Assembly: GCA_030150305.1 (NCBI GenBank)
Contig: JASLGD010000500.1
Span: forward strand, 1-5,299
Length of the DNA stretch: 5,299 nucleotides
From: Caldimonas sp.
Lineage (GTDB): Bacteria; Pseudomonadota; Gammaproteobacteria; Burkholderiales; Burkholderiaceae_C
Direction of reading: 5' to 3'
Within the stretch, counting starts at the first letter, position 1. Every line of letters starts with the position of its first letter. The notes under the pieces are model-generated. The model saw nothing but the letters and a program-made list of their open reading frames with translations, was not told the DNA's origin and did not search any database. Of this stretch, positions 1 through 5,299 are shown piece after piece. A program made the translations under genes and the position numbers.

Positions 1-12
1 AGTAAAGGAGGA

Positions 13-36
13 GGCCCGGCCGTTCAGGCCTGGGCC
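13..36. repeat. GC-rich inverted repeat (possible terminator stem)
   Basis: GGCCCGGCC at 13-21 pairs with GGCC-T-GGGCC at 27-36, giving nine base pairs with one bulged T and a GTTCA loop. Read on the minus strand, the stem is followed by TCCTCCTTTACT, which is pyrimidine-rich but not a true U-tract. It could be the terminator of a gene lying beyond the left edge, or a second terminator for the minus-strand transcript. Its function is not established by the sequence. Confidence 0.35.
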
Positions 37-76
37 GGGGGACATGGAGGAAATCGGCCACCCGCCGCCCGCGCCC

Positions 77-129
77 GCAGTGCGCCGCCACGTGCGCCGC
101 AGTGCGCCACCGCGTGCGCCCGCACTGCG
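77..129. repeat. 22-bp tandem repeat (two copies) with an inverted third arm
   Basis: The units at 77-98 and 99-120 are adjacent and match at 20 of 22 positions; the differences are G/A at 87/109 and A/G at 90/112. The segment CGCAGTGCG occurs at 76-84 and again at 98-106. Its reverse complement CGCACTGCG follows at 121-129. Either upstream arm can therefore pair with the single downstream arm, giving two mutually exclusive hairpins. The stretch lies beyond the stop of the rhodanese-fusion gene and holds no supportable gene. It may be a fragment of a dispersed extragenic repeat or simple local duplication. Confidence 0.6.
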
Positions 130-153
130 CATGCACGCACAGCGCGTGCGCTA

Positions 154-185
154 CCGATGCCGCTCGCGAGGCGAGCCGGCATCGG
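154..185 (-). terminator. Terminator-like hairpin after the rhodanese-fusion gene
   Basis: CCGATGCCG at 154-162 pairs perfectly with CGGCATCGG at 177-185. CTCGC at 163-167 pairs with GCGAG at 171-175, with one bulged C at 176 and a three-base loop. The stem of about 14 bp begins seven bases after the minus-strand stop codon (192-194), where a terminator is expected. No U-tract follows (minus strand reads TAGCGCACGC), so it is either a non-canonical terminator or an mRNA 3'-end stabilising stem. Confidence 0.5.
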
Positions 186-191
186 CGCGCT

Positions 192-1445
192 TCAGCGCGC
201 CGCGGCGACCGTCTTGCTTCGCGCCGGCGCCGGCGTCGGCGTCGGCACCTTGGCGATCGCGGCGCCGGTCGTGCCCTCGACCGGCAGATGCTTCTCGCGC
301 CACTCGGGCATGCCGCCGCGGAACCAGTAGATCTTGGTGTAGCCCTCTTGCTGCGCGGTGCGCGAGGCCTTGTACGACTTCCAGCACTCGGGGCCATTGC
401 AGAGGAAGACGATCGGCTTGTCCTTGGGGAAGCTCTTCAGCGCGCTGAAGTCGTCCTTCTTGCCGTCGAAGTCGATCTCCTTCAGGCTCTTCTCGACGTA
501 CGACGCGAGCACGGCGCCGCGGATGTGCTCGCTCTCGTATTCGTTCTTCGAGCGGGTGTCGACGATCGTGACGCCCTGCTTGCCGAGCTCGGCGACCTGC
601 TCCGCGCTCACTCGCACGACGCCGTTGACCGACTCGGGCGTCGCGATGCCGAGCGAGGCGACGTACGTGAACTGCTTGGTGGCGTCGGCGGAGGCGAGAC
701 GGAAGCGGCCGACGCCGGGGATGACGCCGTCCGGCGAGTTCACCCAATCGCCCAGGCGCCCGCACTCGGTCGCGCAGAAGTCCTTGCGAACGACCATGTT
801 CATGCCGCCCGGGACCGGCCGCGTCCTCGCCAGGATGCGCGCCTGCCCCGGATGCGACGCGATCCACTCCTTGGCCTGCGTCTCGTCGGCGACCGTGACG
901 TCGGCCATGTCGAACGAGAGCGCGACGAGGCCGCCGCCGCTGGTGTTGCCGTAGGTGACCTTGCTGAATTGCGGCAGCTTGACGCCGGCCTCCGTCAGCA
1001 GGCCCTTGGCGACGTAGCTGCGCAGCGAATCCTGCTGCGGCAGGTAGAGGCGCTTGCCGGGCAGCTTCTCGACCTTGTCGATGTCGTTCTTGACGACGAG
1101 CGCGTAGACCTGGTCCTGGCCGCTCGTCGCGAGCAGTTGGTACGCGTGCAGGATCGCCGACGCGGTGACGTGCGCGGGCGCGATGATGATCTCGTTCTCG
1201 ACCGTCCGGCTGGCGCGCATGACGTCGGCCATCGTCGCCGTCTGCGCGACGGTGGCGCGCAGGCCGGTCGCCTTCGTCAGCGTCTGCGCGGGCGCGAGCG
1301 ACGCGCTGAGCAGCACGTCGCCGGTGGTGTCCGCGGGATCGATGCCGAGCAGCACGTGGATCTCGCCGGCCAACGCCGAGGCGGCGAAGAGCGAGCAGAG
1401 CGCCGCGAGCGCGGCAGCACGGACCGACGTGGCTAAAGGCTGCAT
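192..1445 (-). CDS. Exported PhnD-like substrate-binding / rhodanese fusion protein
   Basis: The 417-residue protein starts with a Sec signal peptide: Arg9, a hydrophobic stretch at 10-22 and likely cleavage after Ala-Leu-Ala26. Residues 27 to about 270 resemble PhnD-type periplasmic phosphate/phosphonate-binding proteins. Seen there are a TG near residue 60, the IIIAPAH strand (86-92), a Tyr-Gln-Leu-Leu (102-105), 'LPGKRLYLPQQDS' (128-140) and an 'LL.EAGV' helix (149-155). Residues about 278-390 form a rhodanese domain with VDTRSKNEYESEHIRGA (295-311), active loop CNGPECWK (349-356) and a final 'GGMPEW' (377-382). Cys349 is the expected persulfide-forming residue. The tail (400-417) is Pro/Thr/Ala-rich. 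The only mature cysteines are 224, 228, 349 and 354. The ATG at 1445 is supported by AGGGAGA (1451-1457) five bases upstream and by the signal peptide. A terminator separates it from the protease gene, so it probably has its own promoter. The rhodanese assignment is firm; the PhnD likeness is from pattern only. Substrate and partner are unknown. Confidence 0.85.
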   Translation of the reverse strand: MQPLATSVRAAALAALCSLFAASALAGEIHVLLGIDPADTTGDVLLSASLAPAQTLTKATGLRATVAQTATMADVMRASRTVENEIIIAPAHVTASAILHAYQLLATSGQDQVYALVVKNDIDKVEKLPGKRLYLPQQDSLRSYVAKGLLTEAGVKLPQFSKVTYGNTSGGGLVALSFDMADVTVADETQAKEWIASHPGQARILARTRPVPGGMNMVVRKDFCATECGRLGDWVNSPDGVIPGVGRFRLASADATKQFTYVASLGIATPESVNGVVRVSAEQVAELGKQGVTIVDTRSKNEYESEHIRGAVLASYVEKSLKEIDFDGKKDDFSALKSFPKDKPIVFLCNGPECWKSYKASRTAQQEGYTKIYWFRGGMPEWREKHLPVEGTTGAAIAKVPTPTPAPARSKTVAAAR

Positions 1446-1586
1446 GGAGTTCTCCCTGACCGTCGCCGGGTCGCGACAAACCTGCGGAGCTTACGGCGCG
1501 CTCCCCGCGAATCGGGGGTTTTGCCTCGTCCAAGCGGAAATTAGTTCACGTCTATTGCGACTGCGCCACAGTCGCGCGCCCGAATG
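1446..1586 (-). promoter_or_regulatory. Leader/promoter region of the rhodanese-fusion gene with two inverted repeats
   Basis: This gap lies between the protease terminator and the next start codon, so it should hold the promoter. I see no convincing -35/-10 pair; the most AT-rich stretch is around 1537-1556. Two inverted repeats stand out. GCGACTG-CGCCA-CAGTCGC at 1557-1575 has a perfect 7-bp stem. CCCCG-CGAAT-CGGGG at 1503-1517 has a 5-bp stem and would lie in the 5' untranslated RNA if transcription starts near 1530-1550. Read on the plus strand, the second is followed by TTTT (1519-1522) and so resembles a weak terminator against antisense transcription. The ribosome-binding site is AGGGAGA at 1451-1457. 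Confidence 0.45.
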
Positions 1587-1621
1587 AAAAGCGCCCGGGC
1601 TGCGAACAGCGACCGGGCGCT
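1587..1621 (-). terminator. Intrinsic terminator of the HtrA protease gene
   Basis: GCGCCCGG (1591-1598) pairs with CCGGGCGC (1613-1620), extended by A1590-T1621. Inside it, GCTG (1599-1602) pairs with CAGC (1607-1610) around a CGAA tetraloop, with GA (1611-1612) bulged. Read on the minus strand, the stem is followed directly by TTTT (1590-1587), partly overlapping the outermost pair. It begins about 20 bases after the protease stop codon at 1642. The arrangement fits a Rho-independent terminator separating the protease gene from the rhodanese-fusion gene. Confidence 0.85.
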
Positions 1622-1641
1622 CGTGCGAGCGGCGCGCGAGA

Positions 1642-3144
1642 TCAGCCGATCCGGACCGGTACGAAGATCTTCTCGCCCTCGCGCTGGACGAGCAGCGCGA
1701 CGCTCTTCGGCTTGCCGGCGAGCACGCTCTTGATCTGCTCGATCGACTGCACCGGCTTGCCGTTGATCGCGAGCAGGACGTCGCCGGCCTGGATGCCGGC
1801 GCGCTCGGCAGCGCCGCCGACGTCCTCGACGACGAGGCCGCCGTCGAGCTTGGCCTGGCGCCGTTCGTCGCGCGTCAGCGGCCGAAGCGAGAGGCCGAGC
1901 GTGCCCGGCTCCGCATTCGCCGACGCGTCGGCGAGCTGCTTCGGTTCCTTGTCGGCGGCGCCGAGCTTCGCTTCGACGATGCGCTCGGAGCGGTCACGCC
2001 AGACCTTGAGCTTGACGTGCTCGCCCGGCGCCGACATGCCGATCAGGCTCGACAGCTCGCCCGAGCGGACGACCGGCTCGCCGTTGACCTCGGTGATCAC
2101 GTCGCCCGACTTCAGGCCCGCCGCTGCGGCGGCGATGTCCGGCGTCACGTTCGAGACGAGCGCGCCGTCAGGACGCTTGAGGCCGAACGAGTCGGCGAGC
2201 GACTGGTTGAGGTCCTGCACGGTGACGCCGAGGCGGCCGTGCTGCGCCTTGCCGGTCGAGACGATCTGGTCCTTGACCTTGAGCGCGACGTTGATCGGGA
2301 TCGCGAACGAGACGCCCTGGAAGCCGCCGGTGCGCGAGTAGATCTGCGAGTTGATGCCGACCACCGAGCCGGTGCCGTCGAACAGCGGGCCGCCCGAGTT
2401 GCCGGGGTTCACCGCGGCGTCGGTCTGGATGAAGGGAACGACCGCATCGCCCGGAAGCGAGCGTCCCTTCGCGCTCACGATCCCCGACGTCGCCGTCTGC
2501 TCGAGGCCGTACGGCGCGCCGATCGCGAGCACCGGATCGCCGACCTCGAGGTTCTTCGGATCACCGAGCCGAACGACGGGCAGGCCCTTGGCGTCGATCT
2601 TCAGCACCGCGATGTCGGTCGCGGTGTCGAAGCCGAGCACCTTCGCGTTGTACTCGCGCCGGTCGCTCAGCTTGACGGTGACGTCCTTGGCGTCGCGCAC
2701 GACGTGCGCGTTGGTGAGGATGAGCCCGTCGGGGCTGATGATGAAGCCCGAGCCGAGGCCCTTGAACGGCATCGACGGGCTGCCGCGACCGCCGCGCTGG
2801 CCGAAGCCGGGAACGCCGCGGAAGAAGCGGAAGAACGGGTCGTCCTCGAGGCCGGGCGGCAGGCCCTGGTCTTCGAGCGACGCCTTGTGCGAGCCCTCGA
2901 CGGTGATGCCGACGACCGCGGGCGCCGATTGCTTGACGATCGCGCGGTAGTTGGGCACCTGTCCGGGCGGCGTGCTCATCGGCGCCGGCGGAACGACGCG
3001 CTCGCCGGTCTGCGGCGTGGCCTGCGCGACGACCGCCGCGGGCTCGTCGTGCTTGAAGAAATGCGGAAGATCGATCGCTCCCGCCGTCCCGACGGCGGCG
3101 ATGCCGGCGCCGAGCAGCGCTGCGTTCAACGGGTTCAGCTTCAT
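1642..3144 (-). CDS. Do-family periplasmic serine endopeptidase (HtrA; MucD/DegQ type)
   Basis: The 500-residue product is an ATP-independent periplasmic protease/chaperone of the HtrA family, which degrades or holds misfolded envelope proteins. The N-terminus has an alanine-rich export signal (about 1-23, possible cleavage after Ala-Gly-Ala23), then a Pro-rich linker (40-62). The trypsin-like domain carries the full catalytic triad: His147 in TNAHVV, Asp177 in TATDIAVLKID and Ser250 in GNSGGPL. The LA loop (about 87-128) is rich in Phe, Gly and Arg, without the long insert of E. coli DegP, which favours a DegQ/MucD type. PDZ1 spans about 302-395, with the typical HGRLGVTVQ entry (302-310) and 'GLKSGDVI' (343-350). 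PDZ2 spans about 412-498, with 'AGIQAGDVLLAING' (449-462). Length is normal and all key residues are present, so it should be active. The ATG at 3144 has AAAGAGGA (3155-3162) ten bases upstream. The gene follows the two-component pair by 98 bp and ends at a strong terminator. The family is certain; the choice among degP, degQ and mucD names is not. Confidence 0.96.
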   Translation of the reverse strand: MKLNPLNAALLGAGIAAVGTAGAIDLPHFFKHDEPAAVVAQATPQTGERVVPPAPMSTPPGQVPNYRAIVKQSAPAVVGITVEGSHKASLEDQGLPPGLEDDPFFRFFRGVPGFGQRGGRGSPSMPFKGLGSGFIISPDGLILTNAHVVRDAKDVTVKLSDRREYNAKVLGFDTATDIAVLKIDAKGLPVVRLGDPKNLEVGDPVLAIGAPYGLEQTATSGIVSAKGRSLPGDAVVPFIQTDAAVNPGNSGGPLFDGTGSVVGINSQIYSRTGGFQGVSFAIPINVALKVKDQIVSTGKAQHGRLGVTVQDLNQSLADSFGLKRPDGALVSNVTPDIAAAAAGLKSGDVITEVNGEPVVRSGELSSLIGMSAPGEHVKLKVWRDRSERIVEAKLGAADKEPKQLADASANAEPGTLGLSLRPLTRDERRQAKLDGGLVVEDVGGAAERAGIQAGDVLLAINGKPVQSIEQIKSVLAGKPKSVALLVQREGEKIFVPVRIG

Positions 3145-3154
3145 GGTGATGGGG

Positions 3155-3162
3155 TCCTCTTT
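3155..3162 (-). promoter_or_regulatory. Ribosome-binding site of the HtrA gene
   Basis: The minus strand reads AAAGAGGA, ten bases before the ATG at 3144. It is the clearest Shine-Dalgarno sequence in the window and fixes the start of the protease gene. Confidence 0.75.
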
Positions 3163-3192
3163 GGACAGGCGGAAGGCTCCGCGGACCGAGCC

Positions 3193-3220
3193 AAGATAAG
3201 GCCGTCGCGTTAGGCCTCAA
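3193..3220 (-). promoter_or_regulatory. Candidate sigma-70 promoter for the HtrA gene
   Basis: On the minus strand, TTGAGG (3220-3215) and TATCTT (3198-3193) are separated by 16 bp. They match the -35 consensus TTGACA and -10 consensus TATAAT at four of six positions each. Transcription would start near 3186, leaving a leader of about 40 bases. An imperfect palindrome, GGCTC...GAGCC (3175-3192), directly follows the -10 and would overlap the start point. I see no clear sigma-E pattern here, though many degP-like genes elsewhere use one. The call rests on consensus matching alone. Confidence 0.45.
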
Positions 3221-3230
3221 TGAGCCGTCG

Positions 3231-3247
3231 GTGAAGCGAGGATTAAG
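3231..3247 (-). promoter_or_regulatory. Candidate PmrA/QseB-type response-regulator box upstream of the HtrA gene
   Basis: The minus strand reads CTTAAT (3247-3242), five bases (3241-3237), then CTTCAC (3236-3231). The described PmrA box is YTTAAK-N5-YTTAAK, a direct repeat of 11-bp period. The first half-site matches 6/6 and the second 4/6, with the spacing exact. The box ends ten bases before the candidate -35, a plausible activator position. Its first half-site contains the kinase stop codon (3243-3245). The regulator encoded in this window has the PmrA/QseB-like winged-helix signature, so autologous control of the protease gene is a reasonable inference. Confidence 0.45.
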
Positions 3248-4562
3248 ACGGCGCGTGCGGCTCGGGCGGGAAGCGCACCGTCGCGCGCAGGCCGCCGGCG
3301 GGCGATGCGTCGAGCGACAACGCGGCGCCGTGGCGCTCGGCGACGCTGCGCACGATCGCCAGACCGAGGCCGCTGCCCTCTTCGTCGGCGCCCGCACGCC
3401 GGAAGAACCGGTCGAACACGCGCTCGCGCTCGTCGGCCGGAATCCCGGGACCGGCGTCGTCGACGCGCAGCAGCGCGGCGCCGTCGTCGTCGCGCGCCAC
3501 CGCGACGTCGACACGTCCGCCGCGCGGCCCGTAGCGGATCGCGTTGTCGACGAGGTTGCGGACGAGCGCGGCGAGGCCGCTGCGCTCGCCGCGCACGACG
3601 ACGGGGTGCTCGGCGTCGAGCGCGAGCTCGCTGCTGCGGTCGTGCGCGAACGGGTGCATCGCGGCGAGCGTCTCGCGCGCGAGCTCGGCGAGGTCGACCG
3701 GCTCGAGCAGCGGCGGCGCCGCACCCGGCTCGGTGCGCGCGAGCGTCAGCAGCTGCTCGATCAGCCGCGTCGCGCGCTCGATGCCGGCGGCGATGGCGGC
3801 GAGCGCGGCACGCCGCGCCGCCTCGTCGTTCGCGCCCTGCAGCAGCCGCAGCTGCAGCTTCAGCGCGGTGAGCGGCGAGCGCAGCTCGTGGGCGGCGTCG
3901 GCGACGAACGCACGCTGGCTGTCGAACGAGCTCGAAAGGCGCGCGAGCAGCGCGTTGAGCGCGCTCGCGAGCGGCGCGATCTCGTCGGGCAGCTCGTCGG
4001 TCGGCACCGGCGCGAGCGAGCGTGCGTCGCGCGTTCGCACCTCGCGCGCGAGCCGCTCGATCGGCGCGAGATTGCGCGCGGCGAGCCACCAGATCGCGAG
4101 CGCCGCGACCGGCGTGACGACGAGCAGCGGCAGCACGCTGCGCCAGGCCGCGTGGGCGGCGAGCCGCTGGCGGATGTCGACTGGCTGCGCGACCTGGATC
4201 ACGCGGTCGCCCGTCGCGACGCCGTACGTCCGCCACGCGCGGCCGGCGACGGTGAGCGTCGCGAGGCCGAGCAGCGCGCGCTCGGGCAGCGCAGCGTGCG
4301 GCCGCGACGCGTAGATCGCGCGGCCGTCGACGGTCCAGATCTGGATCACGACGTCGAGCTGCGCGTCGGCGAGCGTGTCGGCCTGCAGCGGGTCGATCTC
4401 GCCCTGGTCGCGCAGCGACAGCGCCATCTGCCGCAGCTGGTAGTCGAACAGCTTCTCGGTCTCGCCGAGGACGTTGTGGTACGTGATCGCGGCCATCGCC
4501 GCGGCGGCGAGCGCGAGCAGGCCGACGAGCGAGACGAGCAGGCGCAGGCGCAGCGAGTTCAT
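3243..4562 (-). CDS. Sensor histidine kinase, QseC/TctE-like
   Basis: The 439-residue inner-membrane kinase should autophosphorylate and pass phosphate to the overlapping upstream response regulator. Transmembrane segment 1 is at about 7-27 and segment 2 at about 142-162. They enclose a periplasmic sensor of about 115 residues, whose first part (ETEKLFDYQLRQMALSLRDQ, 34-53) resembles the N-terminal domain of TctE/QseC kinases. A HAMP linker follows (about 162-212). The dimerisation domain has FVADAAHELRSPLTALK (219-235), with His225 as phospho-acceptor. The ATPase domain has the N box LVRNLVDNAIRYGP (333-346; Asn336, Asn340), G1 DDAGPGIP (368-375), F box FDRFFR (383-388) and G2 GSGLGLAIV (396-404). 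All kinase motifs are intact. The start ATG shares four bases with the regulator's stop (ATGA, 4562-4559) and no Shine-Dalgarno is visible, so translation is probably coupled. The signal sensed cannot be read from the sequence. Confidence 0.95.
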   Translation of the reverse strand: MNSLRLRLLVSLVGLLALAAAAMAAITYHNVLGETEKLFDYQLRQMALSLRDQGEIDPLQADTLADAQLDVVIQIWTVDGRAIYASRPHAALPERALLGLATLTVAGRAWRTYGVATGDRVIQVAQPVDIRQRLAAHAAWRSVLPLLVVTPVAALAIWWLAARNLAPIERLAREVRTRDARSLAPVPTDELPDEIAPLASALNALLARLSSSFDSQRAFVADAAHELRSPLTALKLQLRLLQGANDEAARRAALAAIAAGIERATRLIEQLLTLARTEPGAAPPLLEPVDLAELARETLAAMHPFAHDRSSELALDAEHPVVVRGERSGLAALVRNLVDNAIRYGPRGGRVDVAVARDDDGAALLRVDDAGPGIPADERERVFDRFFRRAGADEEGSGLGLAIVRSVAERHGAALSLDASPAGGLRATVRFPPEPHAPS

Positions 4563-5248
4563 CGCTCGGGCGCGCGCGTGTCGACGAAGTAGCCGACGCC
4601 GCGCACGTTGCGGATGAAGTCGGCGCCGAGCTTCTTCCTCAGCTGGTGGATGTAGACCGAGACCGCGTTGCTCTCGATCTCCTCGCCCCAGCCATAGAGG
4701 CGGTCCTCGAGCTGCGAGCGCGACAGCACCGCGCCCGGCCGCGCCATCAGCGCCTCGAGGACCGCGTACTCGCGCGCCGACAGCACGACCGGCTCGCCGT
4801 CGCGCGTCACGCGGCGCTGCGCCGGATCGAGGGTGACGCCGCCGTGCGCGAGCAGCGGCTCGCCGCGGCCGGCGTGGCGGCGCAGCACGGCGCGGATGCG
4901 CGCGGCGAGCTCGTCGAACTCGAACGGCTTGACGATGTAGTCGTCGGCGCCGGCGTCGAGCCCGGCGACGCGGTCACCGCGCGCGTCGCGCGCGGTGACG
5001 ACGATCACCGGCGTCGCGTCGCGTCGCGCGCGCAGCGCACGCAGCACGCCGAGGCCGTCGGCCGGGCCGCCGCCGCTGCCGCGCGGCAGCCCGAGGTCGA
5101 GCAGGACGAGGTCGAAGCGCTCGCTCGCGAGCGTCGCGTCGGCGGCGGCGGTGTCGCGGACCCAGTCGACCGCGAAGCCTTCGAGGCGGAGCGCGCGCTG
5201 CAGGCTCTCGCCGATCATGCGGTCGTCTTCGACGAGCAGGAGGCGCAT
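4559..5248 (-). CDS. OmpR-family response regulator, QseB/PmrA/TctD-like
   Basis: The product from ATG 5248 has 229 residues, in the normal range for the family (QseB is about 220). The receiver domain (1 to about 122) has the acidic pocket Asp8-Asp9, phospho-acceptor Asp51 in LVLLDLGLP, Thr85 and Lys107 in YIVKPF. The C-terminal winged-helix domain (about 131-225) contains LYGWGEEIESNAVSVYIHQLRKKLG (184-208) and VRGVGYFV (215-222), the recognition-helix signature of QseB/PmrA/TctD regulators. An unusual Gly-Ser-Gly-Gly-Gly-Pro insertion (57-62) follows Asp51-Leu-Gly-Leu-Pro-Arg. The start is chosen because MRLLLVEDD is the canonical receiver N-terminus; a TTG 48 bases upstream would add an Arg-rich stretch unlike the family. 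No Shine-Dalgarno or promoter is evident in the 51 bases left in the window. It is the first gene of a two-gene operon with the kinase, possibly with read-through into the protease gene, since no terminator lies between them. Confidence 0.95.
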   Translation of the reverse strand: MRLLLVEDDRMIGESLQRALRLEGFAVDWVRDTAAADATLASERFDLVLLDLGLPRGSGGGPADGLGVLRALRARRDATPVIVVTARDARGDRVAGLDAGADDYIVKPFEFDELAARIRAVLRRHAGRGEPLLAHGGVTLDPAQRRVTRDGEPVVLSAREYAVLEALMARPGAVLSRSQLEDRLYGWGEEIESNAVSVYIHQLRKKLGADFIRNVRGVGYFVDTRAPER

Positions 5249-5299
5249 GGCGGGCCGAGGATACGGCAGCGCATGTCGGCGCGCGCGGCACGACAATGC

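Noticed and set aside
1..12. Minus-strand TCCTCCTTTACT as a possible 16S rRNA 3' end (anti-Shine-Dalgarno)
   Set aside because: It does not match the conserved ATCACCTCCTTT ending, and no rRNA-like sequence surrounds it.
44..448. Plus-strand open frame with a purine-rich AGGAGG at 7-12 upstream
   Set aside because: The AGGAGG lies about 30 bases from the ATG, too far for a Shine-Dalgarno, and the translation is Arg/Pro/Ser-rich shadow sequence overlapping the real gene.
102..1436. Long plus-strand open frame opposite the rhodanese-fusion gene
   Set aside because: Its translation is Arg/Ala/Asp-rich with no domain, and the minus-strand frame encodes a recognisable signal peptide and rhodanese domain. 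It is a GC-driven shadow.
1380..1445. Lipoprotein signal in the rhodanese-fusion protein (LAALC17)
   Set aside because: The residue before the cysteine is Leu, not Gly/Ala/Ser, and a better signal-peptidase I site (Ala-Leu-Ala26) follows.
2017..3213. Long plus-strand open frame opposite the HtrA gene
   Set aside because: The composition is Arg-rich and low in complexity, with no recognisable motif; the opposite strand encodes an intact protease.
3231..4592. Long plus-strand open frame opposite the kinase gene
   Set aside because: No domain or plausible protein composition; the minus strand carries all the histidine kinase motifs.
4559..5296. Longer response regulator starting at TTG 5296
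   Set aside because: The extra 16 residues are Arg-rich and unlike the family, whereas ATG 5248 gives the canonical MRLLLVEDD receiver start.

Overview
This window is very GC-rich, by eye around 70% with G/C favoured at third codon positions. Its proteins resemble those of Burkholderiales and related Betaproteobacteria: a QseB/PmrA/TctD-like response regulator, a QseC/TctE-like histidine kinase and a MucD/DegQ-type serine protease. No marker gene fixes the genus, so the taxonomic call is an inference. The DNA looks like ordinary chromosome. I see no mobile element, CRISPR array, rRNA or tRNA.

All four genes are on the minus strand, so the order of transcription runs from right to left. (1) 5248-4559 is an OmpR-family response regulator. 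(2) 4562-3243 is its partner sensor histidine kinase; the two overlap by 4 bp in an ATGA stop/start. (3) 3144-1642 is a periplasmic Do-family (HtrA) serine protease with two PDZ domains, 98 bp after the kinase. It has its own candidate promoter and a strong intrinsic terminator at 1587-1621. (4) 1445-192 is an exported protein joining a PhnD-like substrate-binding region to a C-terminal rhodanese domain, followed by a terminator-like hairpin at 154-185. Positions 1-153 hold no supportable gene, but contain a 22-bp tandem repeat and several inverted repeats.

The locus reads as an envelope-sensing and quality-control module. A membrane kinase senses a periplasmic signal and phosphorylates the regulator. 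A PmrA/QseB-type direct repeat (CTTAAT-N5-CTTCAC) lies just upstream of a candidate sigma-70 promoter for the protease gene, which suggests the regulator controls the adjacent protease. A partly similar motif lies at almost the same distance upstream of the rhodanese-fusion gene, so that gene may share the control, though this second link is weak.

The least familiar item is the rhodanese fusion. It is a putative periplasmic sulfurtransferase-like protein whose only four mature cysteines form two close pairs. The other protein-level oddity is a six-residue Gly-rich insertion in the regulator's receiver domain, just after the phospho-acceptor aspartate.
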